This document shows positions 38,416-46,954 of a stretch of DNA of 64,000 bases, piece after piece; positions within the stretch are counted from its first letter, which is position 1, and every line of letters begins with the position of its first letter. The stretch is taken from the NCBI RefSeq assembly GCF_030159955.1, contig NZ_BSNK01000001.1, positions 620,001 to 684,000 on the forward strand, read 5' to 3'. The notes under the pieces are model-generated. The model ran no database searches and was not told the DNA's origin. It was given only the letters and a program-made list of their open reading frames with translations. Source of the stretch: Algimonas ampicilliniresistens. GTDB lineage: Bacteria > Pseudomonadota > Alphaproteobacteria > Caulobacterales > Maricaulaceae. A program made the translations under genes and the position numbers.

Positions 38416-39092
38416 TGCGAGGCTTGCTCATCGGACTGGCGGTTCTGGCCGGGTTGGCCTCGCTGATCCGCTACTTCCCACTGTCTTGGGCCGGGACCGC
38501 TTTACCCAGTGGGGTCGGCACCTATTCTGGTACGATCTGGAACGGGCAGGTGAGTAACGTGCCCTTACTGGGCGCAGTCAGTGTGAATGGATCACTGGGT
38601 GGCGTGCAGATTCAAACCCCGCCCGGAGAGGTCACATTCTCAGGTGCTGTGACGCCAAATGGCGTGACGGATCTGGTTCTATCGATGCCCATTGCCCGTC
38701 TTCCTATGTCGGATACACGGCTTGAGGGTCTGGCGGGACGCATGTCTTTGCAGATTGATGAAGCCGTGATCAAGGACGGCGCTTGCGTGTCGGCAACAGG
38801 CCGGGCCTCAAGCGATGTGTTGGCGGCCAACCGGGGACGATTTCAATGGGCGGGCCCAGAATTGTCCGGCCCGGTCGACTGCATAGACGGGCGGCTTCGC
38901 GTTCAGTTGAGTGGCGAAGATGCCGGGCAGGCGGTCGCAGCTACAATCACGACCGGTCTCGACGGAATTTATCGCTCAGAGATCAGCGTCACGACGATTG
39001 ACGCGGCAGCGGGCAATGTCCTGACCTTGTTCGGCTTCAATCCGGCGGATGCAGGTCGTTACACACTGTCCGAGCAAGGGCGTTGGCGCTAG
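38415..39092 (+). CDS. gspN: Type II secretion system protein GspN
   Basis: 225 residues. An N-terminal hydrophobic segment (LLIGLAVLAGLASLIRYFPL) is followed by a beta-rich domain with GTIWNGQVSNVPLLGAVSVN, matching the GspN family's GxxWxG pattern. Its precise job in the type II machine is not known. The TAATG junction with gspD suggests coupling. Confidence 0.75.
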   Translation: MRGLLIGLAVLAGLASLIRYFPLSWAGTALPSGVGTYSGTIWNGQVSNVPLLGAVSVNGSLGGVQIQTPPGEVTFSGAVTPNGVTDLVLSMPIARLPMSDTRLEGLAGRMSLQIDEAVIKDGACVSATGRASSDVLAANRGRFQWAGPELSGPVDCIDGRLRVQLSGEDAGQAVAATITTGLDGIYRSEISVTTIDAAAGNVLTLFGFNPADAGRYTLSEQGRWR

Positions 39093-39101
39093 GCGTCCAC
39101 A

Positions 39102-39560
39102 ATGCGCGCTTCACTCCTTATCTCTGTCATCTGTTTGGCGGGCTGCGCGACGACCGCGTCTCAAGACCCGGAGCCGCTGGTGGAGGCTATTCCACCGGAG
39201 GCGCCAACCTCTGCTTCTGGGATGTCCAATAGGCTCAGTCCGCAAGTATTGGCGCCGGGCGAATGCGGGCTGTTTGCTTGGGAGAATGCCGCTGACCCCC
39301 GTTTCATTTTCTTCGCTAAGCCGGGCTCGGCTCTTTACGCGCCGCGAGAAGGCGCTGTCAGACAGTTGTCTGCTAAGGGTGATTTCCCGACGATGGATTA
39401 TGGTCCCGTCCAACTAACCTTAGGTCCATCAGAGGCAATGATTGAAGGTATTCGCTACCCGTCGGCCCGGCTTAAAGAGACGCTGGAGGATGGGTTCACG
39501 CGCATACAGCCCGTTGTCGTTCTACAGACGTGCCAAAGGTCCGAGGGCCGGTCCGGCTAA
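39102..39560 (+). CDS. Unknown lipoprotein in the gsp cluster
   Basis: 152 residues. A signal with lipobox (SVICLAGC) is followed by a Pro/Glu-rich linker and a compact region: LSPQVLAPGECGLFAWENAA, then FFAKPGSALYAPREGAVRQL and a final cysteine in VVVLQTCQ, with the Cys at GECG as a possible disulfide partner. I know no named family. Lying 9 bases after gspN and beside a prepilin peptidase gene, it could be a secretin pilotin-like or accessory lipoprotein; this rests on position alone. Confidence 0.6.
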   Translation: MRASLLISVICLAGCATTASQDPEPLVEAIPPEAPTSASGMSNRLSPQVLAPGECGLFAWENAADPRFIFFAKPGSALYAPREGAVRQLSAKGDFPTMDYGPVQLTLGPSEAMIEGIRYPSARLKETLEDGFTRIQPVVVLQTCQRSEGRSG

Positions 39561-40006
39561 AGGATGGCTTGCACGAGCCAGACGGCTCCGATCCCGATGG
39601 CCAGAAACGGACCAAATGGAATGCGCGTATCTCTTTGCTCGCCCTTCGGCAAAATATAGATCAGGGCGCTGACGCTGGCGATCAGAACAATGGCGGGCAG
39701 CGCCCACGCTCCGCACCAAGCGCCGCCGGCTGCCAACAATTTGGCATCTCCGCGACCAAGCCCGTCGCGTTTTCGGATCAGGCGGTAGAGAACCTCCACA
39801 GCCCAGAAGACGCCATATCCCAGCGCGGCACCCAGCAAATGCGGATAGAAATCTTCTGCTGTTCCAAATGCCCAGAGAAGCCCTGCGGCGATCAGCGGTA
39901 GAGTGATGATATTGGGCAGGCGATGCGTCGCCCAATCGATACGCGCGAGTTGGATCAGGGCGGTGATCAGCACGAGGCCGCTCAGAACTGTTATAACCAT
40001 CATCAT
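39557..40006 (-). CDS. A24-type prepilin peptidase (short form, no N-terminal methylase domain)
   Basis: 149 residues with five hydrophobic segments. The aspartate motifs of the family are LARIDWATHRLPN (first Asp) and GLGRGDAKLLAAGGAW (GxGD). It lacks the cytosolic cysteine/methylase domain of PilD/GspO, as in CpaA/TadV-type enzymes. It would cleave pseudopilin leader peptides, probably for the type II system whose other genes converge on it here, or for Flp pili. Its stop overlaps the lipoprotein stop by 4 bases. Confidence 0.85.
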   Translation of the reverse strand: MMMVITVLSGLVLITALIQLARIDWATHRLPNIITLPLIAAGLLWAFGTAEDFYPHLLGAALGYGVFWAVEVLYRLIRKRDGLGRGDAKLLAAGGAWCGAWALPAIVLIASVSALIYILPKGEQRDTRIPFGPFLAIGIGAVWLVQAIL

Positions 40007-40033
40007 AAGCTCGGTTTATCCGAAAAGCCTTTG

Positions 40034-40081
40034 GACGGAAGCGGCAAAATCCGTCATAGGCAGACGAGTCTTCCCCGTCTG
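40034..40081 (+). promoter_or_regulatory. Two hairpins in the mgtE leader
   Basis: In the 104 bases before mgtE, GACGGA/TCCGTC (40034-40055, 10-nt loop) and CAGACG/CGTCTG (40061-40081, 9-nt loop, followed by TTTAAG) form two stems. This might be a Mg2+-responsive leader, since mgtE genes in other bacteria are often controlled by such RNAs, but the sequence is not one I recognise as an M-box or ykoK element. An AGGAG site precedes the ATG. Confidence 0.35.
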
Positions 40082-40110
40082 TTTAAGAGCTATATGAACA
40101 GGAGCCGCGC

Positions 40111-41493
40111 ATGTCCGACACGCCCGATCTTCTGGAACAGCAAGACAATATACCCGATGATGGGCTTGCCACAGAAAACCCATTACTGTCAGCGCTGGAC
40201 CTGACCAATGATGATGAGTTTCGAATTCGTCTTGAGGGCCTGCATCCAGCCGACTTTTCGGACTTTCTAGAAGAACTGAACGACGCCCAACGAGAAGTTC
40301 TTGTGATGCGCGCTCCGGCGCTGATTACCGGGGAGCTTCTTGCCGAACTCGAAGACGATGTCGTCGAAGACGTCTTGCCCTTACTTGAGCCCGAATTGAT
40401 CGCAGACGCGCTCAATGAACTGGATTCAGACGATGTTACCCAGATCATGGAGGAGATGGAGGCGGGCCAGCGCGAGGACGTGCTGGAGGCTATGGAGCCG
40501 CTGGAGCGGGCCGGGGTTGAAGCGTCACTGGCCTTTGATGATGAGACAATCGGTCGTCTCATGCAGCGCGAGTTTGTCTCCGCGCCAGAATTCTGGACGG
40601 TCGGCGATACAATTGATCATATGCGCGACGCAGGCGAGGACCTGCCGGAGCTGTTCTTCAACATCTATATCGTCGATCCGCGCTTAAAGCCGATTGGCTA
40701 TGTCCCTGTATCCAAATTGATGCGTGCGCCGCGCGATACGACTTTGGCGTCCCTGATGGACCTTAAGGTATTCACCATCGCGCAGGACGTGGATCAGGAA
40801 GAGGCGGCCTATCTGTTTGAGAAGTATCATCTGATCTCGGCCCCCGTCGTGGACACCCAAGGTCGTATGGTCGGTATGATGACAGTCGATGATATCCTCG
40901 ACATTATCCAAGACGAGAACAAAGAAGACTTTCTGGCTCTCGCCGGGGTTAGCGATGCTGGGATTACGGATACGGCCTTTTCGACCGTACGGGCTCGCGC
41001 GCCTTGGTTGCTGGTCAATCTTGGCACAGCAATCCTCGCCTCCATTGTGATTGCGCGGTTTGATTATGCCATTGAGCAGATCGTTGCGCTGGCCGTGCTG
41101 ATGCCAATCGTTGCCTCAATGGGCGGCAATGCGGGAACTCAGGCGCTGACTGTGGCCGTGCGAGGGCTGGCGGAACGCGATCTGACCAAGGCAACGGCTT
41201 GGCGGGCCGTCCGGCGCGAAGGCGTGTCCGCCATGATTATCGGCATCATTTTCGCCTTTGCTTTGGCCGGGATCAGTTTCGTTTGGTTCGGAGATGCAAA
41301 ACTGGCGGGTGTGGCCTTTGTCGCCATGATCATCAATCATACCTTTGCGGGTCTGGCGGGTATTCTAATCCCTCTGGGTCTGAAACGTGCCGGGGCTGAC
41401 CCGGCGGTCAGTAGTTCGGTCTTTGTAACGACTGTAACCGATGTTGTTGGCTTTGCGGCTTTCCTTGGCTTTGCGGCTGCAGTCCTGCTCTAG
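40111..41493 (+). CDS. mgtE: Magnesium transporter MgtE
   Basis: 460 residues. N domain (LEGLHPADFSDFLEELNDAQ, ELDSDDVTQIMEEMEAGQ), two CBS domains (MRAPRDTTLASLMDLKVFTI, DTQGRMVGMMTVDDILDIIQ), then five membrane helices (RAPWLLVNLGTAILASIVIA, MPIVASMGGNAGTQALTV). The NAGTQ and the aspartate of the fifth helix are the Mg2+ pore residues. Good AGGAG ribosome binding site. Confidence 0.95.
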   Translation: MSDTPDLLEQQDNIPDDGLATENPLLSALDLTNDDEFRIRLEGLHPADFSDFLEELNDAQREVLVMRAPALITGELLAELEDDVVEDVLPLLEPELIADALNELDSDDVTQIMEEMEAGQREDVLEAMEPLERAGVEASLAFDDETIGRLMQREFVSAPEFWTVGDTIDHMRDAGEDLPELFFNIYIVDPRLKPIGYVPVSKLMRAPRDTTLASLMDLKVFTIAQDVDQEEAAYLFEKYHLISAPVVDTQGRMVGMMTVDDILDIIQDENKEDFLALAGVSDAGITDTAFSTVRARAPWLLVNLGTAILASIVIARFDYAIEQIVALAVLMPIVASMGGNAGTQALTVAVRGLAERDLTKATAWRAVRREGVSAMIIGIIFAFALAGISFVWFGDAKLAGVAFVAMIINHTFAGLAGILIPLGLKRAGADPAVSSSVFVTTVTDVVGFAAFLGFAAAVLL

Positions 41494-41614
41494 CACGATC
41501 GCTGCTTCCACGTTAGCAATGCATTAACCCTAGCCGCGCTCTCTTCTCCCCTGATAGGCGAATGCGGCATGTCCCTTGCAACTCCCTTCGGGTGAACCGC
41601 GCAAGAGTGCAATT

Positions 41615-43342
41615 ATGACCCGGACCCTGTCTATTTCCGATACAGGCCTACGCCTGATCAAGGCATTTGAAGGCTTTCGTCCCGTCGACCGAGAATTGGT
41701 CACGGGTGTGAGAGTCGTCGGCTATGGTCACAGGCTAGACTCAGATGACCCGGTCCATATGTCCCGGCGTGGGGCTGAAGAGCAATTGCTGCAAGATCTC
41801 GAGTTGATCGAAGAAATGGTCAATGATGAGGTCCATGCGCCGCTGAGCCAAGGCCAGTATGATGCGCTCTGCTCACTCGCCTTTAATATTGGCCCTGAAG
41901 CCTTTCGGGCATCCGATATCGTCCGCGCCATGAATAATGGCCGAGTGCTGGACGCTGCGAATGGATTTGATGTTTGGCGCAAGGCTACGATCAGCGGAAA
42001 GACCTATGTCGTTGACGCTTTGATGCGTCGTCGGACAGCTGAGAAATCTTTGTTCCTACGCAACGAACCGGCCGTTCCTGCCCCGTCAGCCCTTCTAATC
42101 CCAGAAGCCGATCCGTTCGCGCCCTTAGGCCCGACCGATGATGGCTTGCCAGAATTTACAGATACGACCGCAATTGGCATTGTGCCTGACGTTGCAATCG
42201 ATGCTGACGATGACTGGGTTGAAGACGAAGTCTCTGTTGCCCCTGAGACAAACTTATTAACGCTGCCGAAGATCAACACGCCGACGCAGGTTGAAGAAGA
42301 TGAGTTTGAGTCGGTCGACGCGGATGAGCTTGATGCGATGGCCAGCAATGATCTTGATGATGACGGATTTGCTGAAGCATATGATGATGAAGATGAAGAC
42401 GATGATGACTTAGAAGATTTCGATGAAAGCGACCTCGATGAAAGCGACCTCGATGAAGCGGGTATCGATGATGCTGAAGACGATTTCGAAGATTTTGAAT
42501 CTGAAGACGACGATCTGGATGGGGATGCAAATCTCAATCTCGCGGTCAACGATGATTTAGCTGTCCTAGGTCAAGACCCTGGCCAAGACCCTGGCCAAGA
42601 CTTGGGCGATGAGCCGAAACTTGACGATACAGAGGCTCCCGTCGACGCTGATGATGGCGATGATGACGATATTTATCAACTTCGGGCCGTCGATGCTGTG
42701 GATGTGCCGGAGCTTGAGGAAAACCTGCAGTCACCGATCGCAGCGGCGGCAGATTCATTGGGTGATCGACTAAGTGCGCTGTTGGATTCAGACGAAGAGG
42801 CTGAGCGTGACGAAGCCGTTGATTTGCCTGTATCATTGCTTCAACCGACCGATATGGAAGACGTTGATGCCGACTCTACGTCGCGGTCTAACCTTGTCTC
42901 TTTTCCTAAACGAGAAATTGTTATGGAAGAGGCCGTTGTCGAAGACACGATTGATGTGGCTGAAACAGTTTTGGACGATGTTGCGGAAGAGCCCGATCAA
43001 AAGGTTCTCGTAATCGATAATCTCGAAGCGGATGACGTGATGCGTTCGAGCCGCGATCCGGAAAATCCAGTGTTTGATCCAGATGGTGATCCGGTCGAAA
43101 ATGCCATGCGATATCTTGAACGACAGGCTGATGAAAAGGTCACGCGGAAGTCCGGTGGCGGTCTATGGGTGCCTTTGGCGCTTGGCGGGCTGTTAGTCGG
43201 CGCAAGTGCTGTCATGATTGGCCGTGGGGCCACACAGGTTCTGGACGCTTGGGGTCCAACGGCAGCTACGGCGTCTGCGATCACCGGTGGAGTCCTTGTG
43301 CTCTTCACAATCTATGCGGCCGCGCGCGGTAGGTTTGCCTAG
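41615..43342 (+). CDS. spmX: SpmX-type polar muramidase-like protein (GH24 domain, acidic linker, C-terminal membrane pair)
   Basis: 575 residues: an N-terminal lysozyme (GH24) domain to about residue 150 with no signal peptide, a long Asp/Glu-rich linker (about 155-510), and two closing membrane segments (GLWVPLALGGLLVGASAVMI and ASAITGGVLVLFTIYAA). This is the layout of SpmX, which localises DivJ at the old pole in Caulobacter; the linker is longer than I would expect from Caulobacter. Aligned without gaps to lambdoid lysozymes, the catalytic Glu is kept (E19, KAFEG) but the Cys/Asp is Leu28 and the Thr of GYGHT is Arg40 (GYGHR), so the enzyme is probably inactive or weak. ATG 41615 fits the family N-terminus (MTRTLSISDTGLRLIK). 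Confidence 0.88.
   Translation: MTRTLSISDTGLRLIKAFEGFRPVDRELVTGVRVVGYGHRLDSDDPVHMSRRGAEEQLLQDLELIEEMVNDEVHAPLSQGQYDALCSLAFNIGPEAFRASDIVRAMNNGRVLDAANGFDVWRKATISGKTYVVDALMRRRTAEKSLFLRNEPAVPAPSALLIPEADPFAPLGPTDDGLPEFTDTTAIGIVPDVAIDADDDWVEDEVSVAPETNLLTLPKINTPTQVEEDEFESVDADELDAMASNDLDDDGFAEAYDDEDEDDDDLEDFDESDLDESDLDEAGIDDAEDDFEDFESEDDDLDGDANLNLAVNDDLAVLGQDPGQDPGQDLGDEPKLDDTEAPVDADDGDDDDIYQLRAVDAVDVPELEENLQSPIAAAADSLGDRLSALLDSDEEAERDEAVDLPVSLLQPTDMEDVDADSTSRSNLVSFPKREIVMEEAVVEDTIDVAETVLDDVAEEPDQKVLVIDNLEADDVMRSSRDPENPVFDPDGDPVENAMRYLERQADEKVTRKSGGGLWVPLALGGLLVGASAVMIGRGATQVLDAWGPTAATASAITGGVLVLFTIYAAARGRFA
42422..42451 (+). repeat. Two exact 15-bp tandem repeats in spmX
   Basis: The unit GATGAAAGCGACCTC occurs twice in tandem and a degenerate third copy follows, coding for DESDL repeats in the acidic linker. 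Slippage here could change linker length between strains. Confidence 0.85.
42569..42604 (+). repeat. Three 12-bp tandem repeats in spmX
   Basis: The unit GGYCAAGACCCT occurs three times, the last degenerate, coding for the tetrapeptide GQDP repeated. It lies in the disordered linker and is another likely site of repeat-number variation. Confidence 0.85.
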
Positions 43343-43431
43343 CAATCCGTAAACGCCGCGGTGTCAGAGCCTTAATCTGTTTCGGCTACGGAACGATCAG
43401 ATTTATATACCGACGCTTCGGAGATGATTGA

Positions 43432-44451
43432 ATGACGACCCTTGCCGCACCTCGAAACATGGCAAAGACAAGCCGTAAAGACGCGTCTTTAAAGGCTGCC
43501 CGCGCGGCCATGAGCCCGTCCATATTAGACGGTTGGACCGACACTGAGACCCAGAACTTTCAGCGTGAAATCATGACTTTCCGGCATAAGCTTGAGGAAA
43601 CGGGTCTGTTTTCCGATGAGGCTCTGATTGATTTGTTGGAGCGTCATCCAAGCCATATGCTTGACGTTTGCACGATGGGTGCGACGGATGACCCGCTTTA
43701 TCCGAACAGGTTTCGGACGGGTGATTTCCGTGATGTGCCTGCCGCCGATATTCTGGCGGCGGCCAAGGCGGGTCGTATCTGGGTCAATGTTCGCCAAGCA
43801 ATGAATGTGCATGAGGACTATAAAGCCGTCCTCGACAAAATGTATGGTGGCCTAGCCGAGGCAACAGGTGGTCGCGTCTTTAATGCCAAGGGCGGCATTT
43901 TAATTAGCTCGCCTGTGGCTCGTGTTCCGTATCACTTCGACAAGACTGAAGTGGTCCTTTGGCACGTCCGAGGGCAGAAAACGGTCTATGTTTGGCCAGT
44001 GGACCAGACTTTCATTCCCGATACGGCGCATGAATCTAAGCTAACCAACATGCTTGATGATGATCTGCCTTATACGGCCGAATTTGAAGACCATGCGACT
44101 GTTCTACGCTTGCAGCCTGGACAAGGCGCGAGCTGGCCCCTCAATTCGCCGCATCGGGTCGACAACGAGACCTTCTGCGTATCGGTAACAACAGAATTTT
44201 CGACATCGGAAAGCGGGACTAAGAACGCGGCAATGATTACGAATGCCGTGTTGCGACGTTACTTTGGCATGAACCCGCTTTATGCGCAGGACGGCGCCAT
44301 GACACGTCAAATGAAGTCAATCATAGGTCGGATTGTTCGTCGGACACCTTTGGCCGCCGACACGACTCACACCGACCTTGTCACGTTCAAGATCGATCCG
44401 AAGGTTGAGGGCTATCTTGTCGACGTCGAACCGTTCGAAAGAACGTTCTAA
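43432..44451 (+). CDS. JmjC/cupin-like protein
   Basis: 339 residues. A cupin-type 2-oxoglutarate/Fe(II) oxygenase-like core is suggested by H168 and D170 in VPYHFDKTE, a WP in VYVWPVD, and H241 in WPLNSPHRVDN, which gives the HxD...H metal triad. The N-terminus is helical and without a signal. JmjC-like bacterial proteins hydroxylate ribosomal proteins or other substrates; no partner is visible. It starts 89 bases after spmX on the same strand. The exact family is unsure. Confidence 0.6.
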   Translation: MTTLAAPRNMAKTSRKDASLKAARAAMSPSILDGWTDTETQNFQREIMTFRHKLEETGLFSDEALIDLLERHPSHMLDVCTMGATDDPLYPNRFRTGDFRDVPAADILAAAKAGRIWVNVRQAMNVHEDYKAVLDKMYGGLAEATGGRVFNAKGGILISSPVARVPYHFDKTEVVLWHVRGQKTVYVWPVDQTFIPDTAHESKLTNMLDDDLPYTAEFEDHATVLRLQPGQGASWPLNSPHRVDNETFCVSVTTEFSTSESGTKNAAMITNAVLRRYFGMNPLYAQDGAMTRQMKSIIGRIVRRTPLAADTTHTDLVTFKIDPKVEGYLVDVEPFERTF

Positions 44452-45056
44452 AACAAACTATATGCTTTTTGCACCGGCGCGAAACTGCGGCGGTGGATTG
44501 GTGTGGGTCCCAGCCGTTGCAGCGCGTCCATATGATCGCGCGTGGGATAACCTTTGTGCCTCGCAAATCCGTAACCCGGATAACGGGCGTCGGCCTCAAT
44601 CATCAATTGATCGCGCGTCACTTTCGCGACGATTGACGCCGCCGCAATACTCAGGCTTTTCGCATCGCCTTTAATGATGGCCTCACCGGGACAAGGCAGT
44701 GCGGGCGGCAAGCGATTGCCATCGATCAGCGCAAAATCGGCTTTTAACGCCTTAACTGCGCGGCTCATCCCTTCCAAACTCGCCCACAAAATGTTCAAAC
44801 GATCGATTTCGGTCGGCTCAATCACGGAAATTGAGATTTTCGCGGCCGGAATGAGCGCGTTCAGGAGCCGTTCACGGCGCGTAGGCGATAGGGCCTTACT
44901 GTCGTTCAACCCTTCTGGGACGGATGACGCATCAAGAATGACCGCGGCGCAGACGACTGGCCCCGCTAGCGGACCGCGCCCGGCTTCGTCCACGCCGCAA
45001 ATGCGTGTGTAGCCGCTCGTGCGGGCGGCATTATGATGTGTCCGATCTGGTTTCAT
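44448..45056 (-). CDS. rnhB: Ribonuclease HII
   Basis: 202 residues. The active-site motif GVDEAGRGPLAGPVVCAAVI supplies Asp and Glu, SKALSPTRRE follows, and the Asp residues in FALIDGNR and KGDAKSLSIAAASIVAKVTRD (split here) complete the site. It removes RNA from RNA/DNA hybrids and single ribonucleotides. ATG 45056 is chosen as the family start is not extended further. Ends 4 bases inside the JmjC-like gene on the other strand. Confidence 0.95.
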   Translation of the reverse strand: MKPDRTHHNAARTSGYTRICGVDEAGRGPLAGPVVCAAVILDASSVPEGLNDSKALSPTRRERLLNALIPAAKISISVIEPTEIDRLNILWASLEGMSRAVKALKADFALIDGNRLPPALPCPGEAIIKGDAKSLSIAAASIVAKVTRDQLMIEADARYPGYGFARHKGYPTRDHMDALQRLGPTPIHRRSFAPVQKAYSLF

Positions 45057-45173
45057 GGGAGTGAACGGCCTCGAACCTTGGCACGGGACCTGCACAATTG
45101 ATGTGGATACAGGTCTTTTTGCCGCCGAATTGAAATGTTAGAAGACCTTAACCGGATTTTCCAGGAGTGAACC

Positions 45174-45608
45174 ATGCCTAACTTTAAGATTACCGCTATT
45201 CTGGCGGTTGCCGGACTGGCGCTGTCGACCGGCGCGTTTGCCCAAGACGCTGACACTGATGAGGCGACAAAAGCCGAAGCGGTAAAAATCGAAACGCCGT
45301 CGACCGAAGGTGTGGTGACCGATGCAGCGAGCTGTGAATATGAAGGTGGCTCCGTCATGGACCTAACCGACGGCACAATCTGCTTCATTCCAATCCGCGG
45401 TGTTGCGGCCAACACTCAAGTCTATGACGGCATGAAACTTGGCGTTATCCGTTGCGAAGGCAATGGCGCGTTTGCGAACGAGATTGCCACACCGAATGAT
45501 AGCTATTGCCGTGTCTATCTGACTGAAAAAGTCGAACAGAAAACACGCGAAGAGCTGGAAGCCGAACTGGCAGCGATGACGGCGGAAGAGTTGGAAGCTA
45601 ACAACTAA
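45174..45608 (+). CDS. Exported protein of unknown function
   Basis: 144 residues with a signal peptide ending GAFAQD. The mature part has four cysteines, at ASCEYEGG, GTICFIP, VIRCEGN and SYCRVYL, suggesting two disulfides, and a helical, charged end (EELEAELAAMTAEELEANN). An AGGAG site precedes the ATG, and a terminator follows. I recognise no named family; homologues in related bacteria would be expected as small exported proteins. Confidence 0.65.
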   Translation: MPNFKITAILAVAGLALSTGAFAQDADTDEATKAEAVKIETPSTEGVVTDAASCEYEGGSVMDLTDGTICFIPIRGVAANTQVYDGMKLGVIRCEGNGAFANEIATPNDSYCRVYLTEKVEQKTREELEAELAAMTAEELEANN

Positions 45609-45632
45609 TCCGTCTACACAATCTTTTGAATG

Positions 45633-45658
45633 AGCCCGGTCTAGCGATCGGGCTTTTT
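45633..45658 (+). terminator. Intrinsic terminator
   Basis: AGCCCG pairs with CGGGCT around a 10-nt loop and runs into five T bases, closing the exported-protein transcript. Confidence 0.85.
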
Positions 45659-45689
45659 CTTTGCGGGTGACAGAGCTAGACGCACTGTC

Positions 45690-46355
45690 GTGTTGATCGT
45701 CATCATTCCCACATTCCAAGCGCAGGCTGGCTTGTCGCAATTGCTACCTCAGCTTGTCGGCGAACGCATTGTCGTGGCTGACGGAGGGTCCACAGACGAA
45801 ACTCTACCCATGGCTGTGGCGAGCGGTGCGGTTTTGGCTGTGGGTGCGACCGGCCGGGGAGCTCAACTTCGTCTCGGGGCAAAGCTGGCGACATTGACAG
45901 GGGAGCCCGGTGACTGGTTTTTGTTCCTGCATGCCGATAGCCAATTACCAAAGACGTGGACGTCAGTTGTCGAAACCGCGATGGTTGAAGGCGAGCCGCG
46001 CTACTTTCGATTCAAGGCAGCAGCGACTGGGGTGAGAGCATGGCTGATGAACCAACTTGTGGCGCTGCGCTGCGCGACGCTGGGACTGCCCTATGGGGAT
46101 CAGGGATTGTTGATCCCTCGGACACTCTATGAACAGATCGGTGGTTACGCGCCAATGGCCTTGTTTGAGGATGTCGATCTGGTCGAGCGTCTTAGTAAAG
46201 TTTCGTCACTTCGACCATTGCCTGCCGAACTGACAACTGACGTATCGGCCCATTGGCGTGACGGTTTGTGGGCGCGTGGCACACGCAATCTTGGCCTGCT
46301 CTGGCGTTACAAACGCGGTGTCACGGTAGATGAACTCTTGCGAGCTTATCGCTGA
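45690..46355 (+). CDS. TIGR04283-type family 2 glycosyltransferase
   Basis: 221 residues. GT2 features are VIIPTFQAQAGL, IVVADGGSTDETLPM and FLFLHADSQLPKTW, followed by GLPYGDQGLLIPR and GGYAPMALFEDVDLVERL. TIGR04283 proteins are annotated as arsenosugar-type glycosyltransferases because some sit in arsenosugar loci; no arsM is seen here. It shares the TGATG junction with the next gene. Confidence 0.8.
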   Translation: MLIVIIPTFQAQAGLSQLLPQLVGERIVVADGGSTDETLPMAVASGAVLAVGATGRGAQLRLGAKLATLTGEPGDWFLFLHADSQLPKTWTSVVETAMVEGEPRYFRFKAAATGVRAWLMNQLVALRCATLGLPYGDQGLLIPRTLYEQIGGYAPMALFEDVDLVERLSKVSSLRPLPAELTTDVSAHWRDGLWARGTRNLGLLWRYKRGVTVDELLRAYR

Positions 46356-46954
46356 TGCGGCCCGAGCTTTATATTTTTGCCAAACGCCCTGCGATGGGTG
46401 CTGCAAAAACGCGACTTGCCCGCGACATTGGACCAACCCATGCGCAACGCCTTTACCGTGCGATGACGGCCAAAATTCTGCGCAATGTTACCGATCCGCG
46501 GTGGGACACCATCCTCTATGCGGCGTCGAGCAAGTCTATCGGATGCGTGCCGGCTTGGGATCGCTTGCCGCAAATGGCGCAACCGAGCGGATCGCTGTCA
46601 CCGCGATTGGCGCACGCTTTCACAGGGCCGCGCCGCCCAGTTCTCGTCATTGGAACCGATTGCCCGCAGGTCACAGCGCGTGATATTGCGGATGCGTTGT
46701 CGGCCCTGCGCTCACATCCGGCCGTATTCGGTCCGGCGAGTGACGGTGGATTTTGGCTGATGGGGGCGTGGGCACCATTAAGGTCTGACGTCTTCGACAC
46801 AGTGCGGTGGTCGAGCGAGCAGACCTTGTCTGATTTGGAAACACGACTGAACGGTCGCGTTGCGAAGCTGCGGATGTTGACCGATGTCGATGACGGCGAG
46901 GGTCTGCGCGCGTGGCGTCAGGGCGTTAGCAGACGCTATTCCGTCAAAGCCTGA
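46355..46954 (+). CDS. TIGR04282-type (DUF2064) glycosyltransferase-like protein
   Basis: 199 residues of the DUF2064 family: a start with FAKRPAMGAAKTRLARDIGP, then IGTDCPQVTARDI, FGPASDGGFWLMG and TLSDLETRL. It resembles nucleotidyltransferase-type transferases such as CofC. It overlaps the preceding GT2 gene by one base and its end overlaps the convergent beta-lactamase gene by 19 bases. Confidence 0.8.
   Translation: MRPELYIFAKRPAMGAAKTRLARDIGPTHAQRLYRAMTAKILRNVTDPRWDTILYAASSKSIGCVPAWDRLPQMAQPSGSLSPRLAHAFTGPRRPVLVIGTDCPQVTARDIADALSALRSHPAVFGPASDGGFWLMGAWAPLRSDVFDTVRWSSEQTLSDLETRLNGRVAKLRMLTDVDDGEGLRAWRQGVSRRYSVKA

Noticed and set aside
41521-41614. TTAA-containing sequence upstream of spmX as a CtrA site
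   Set aside because: Only one TTAA half is seen; the TTAA-N7-TTAA spacing is not present.
42004-42549. Ser-rich open frame of 181 codons on the minus strand inside spmX
   Set aside because: Antisense of GAT/GAA-rich codons; no ribosome binding site or family match.
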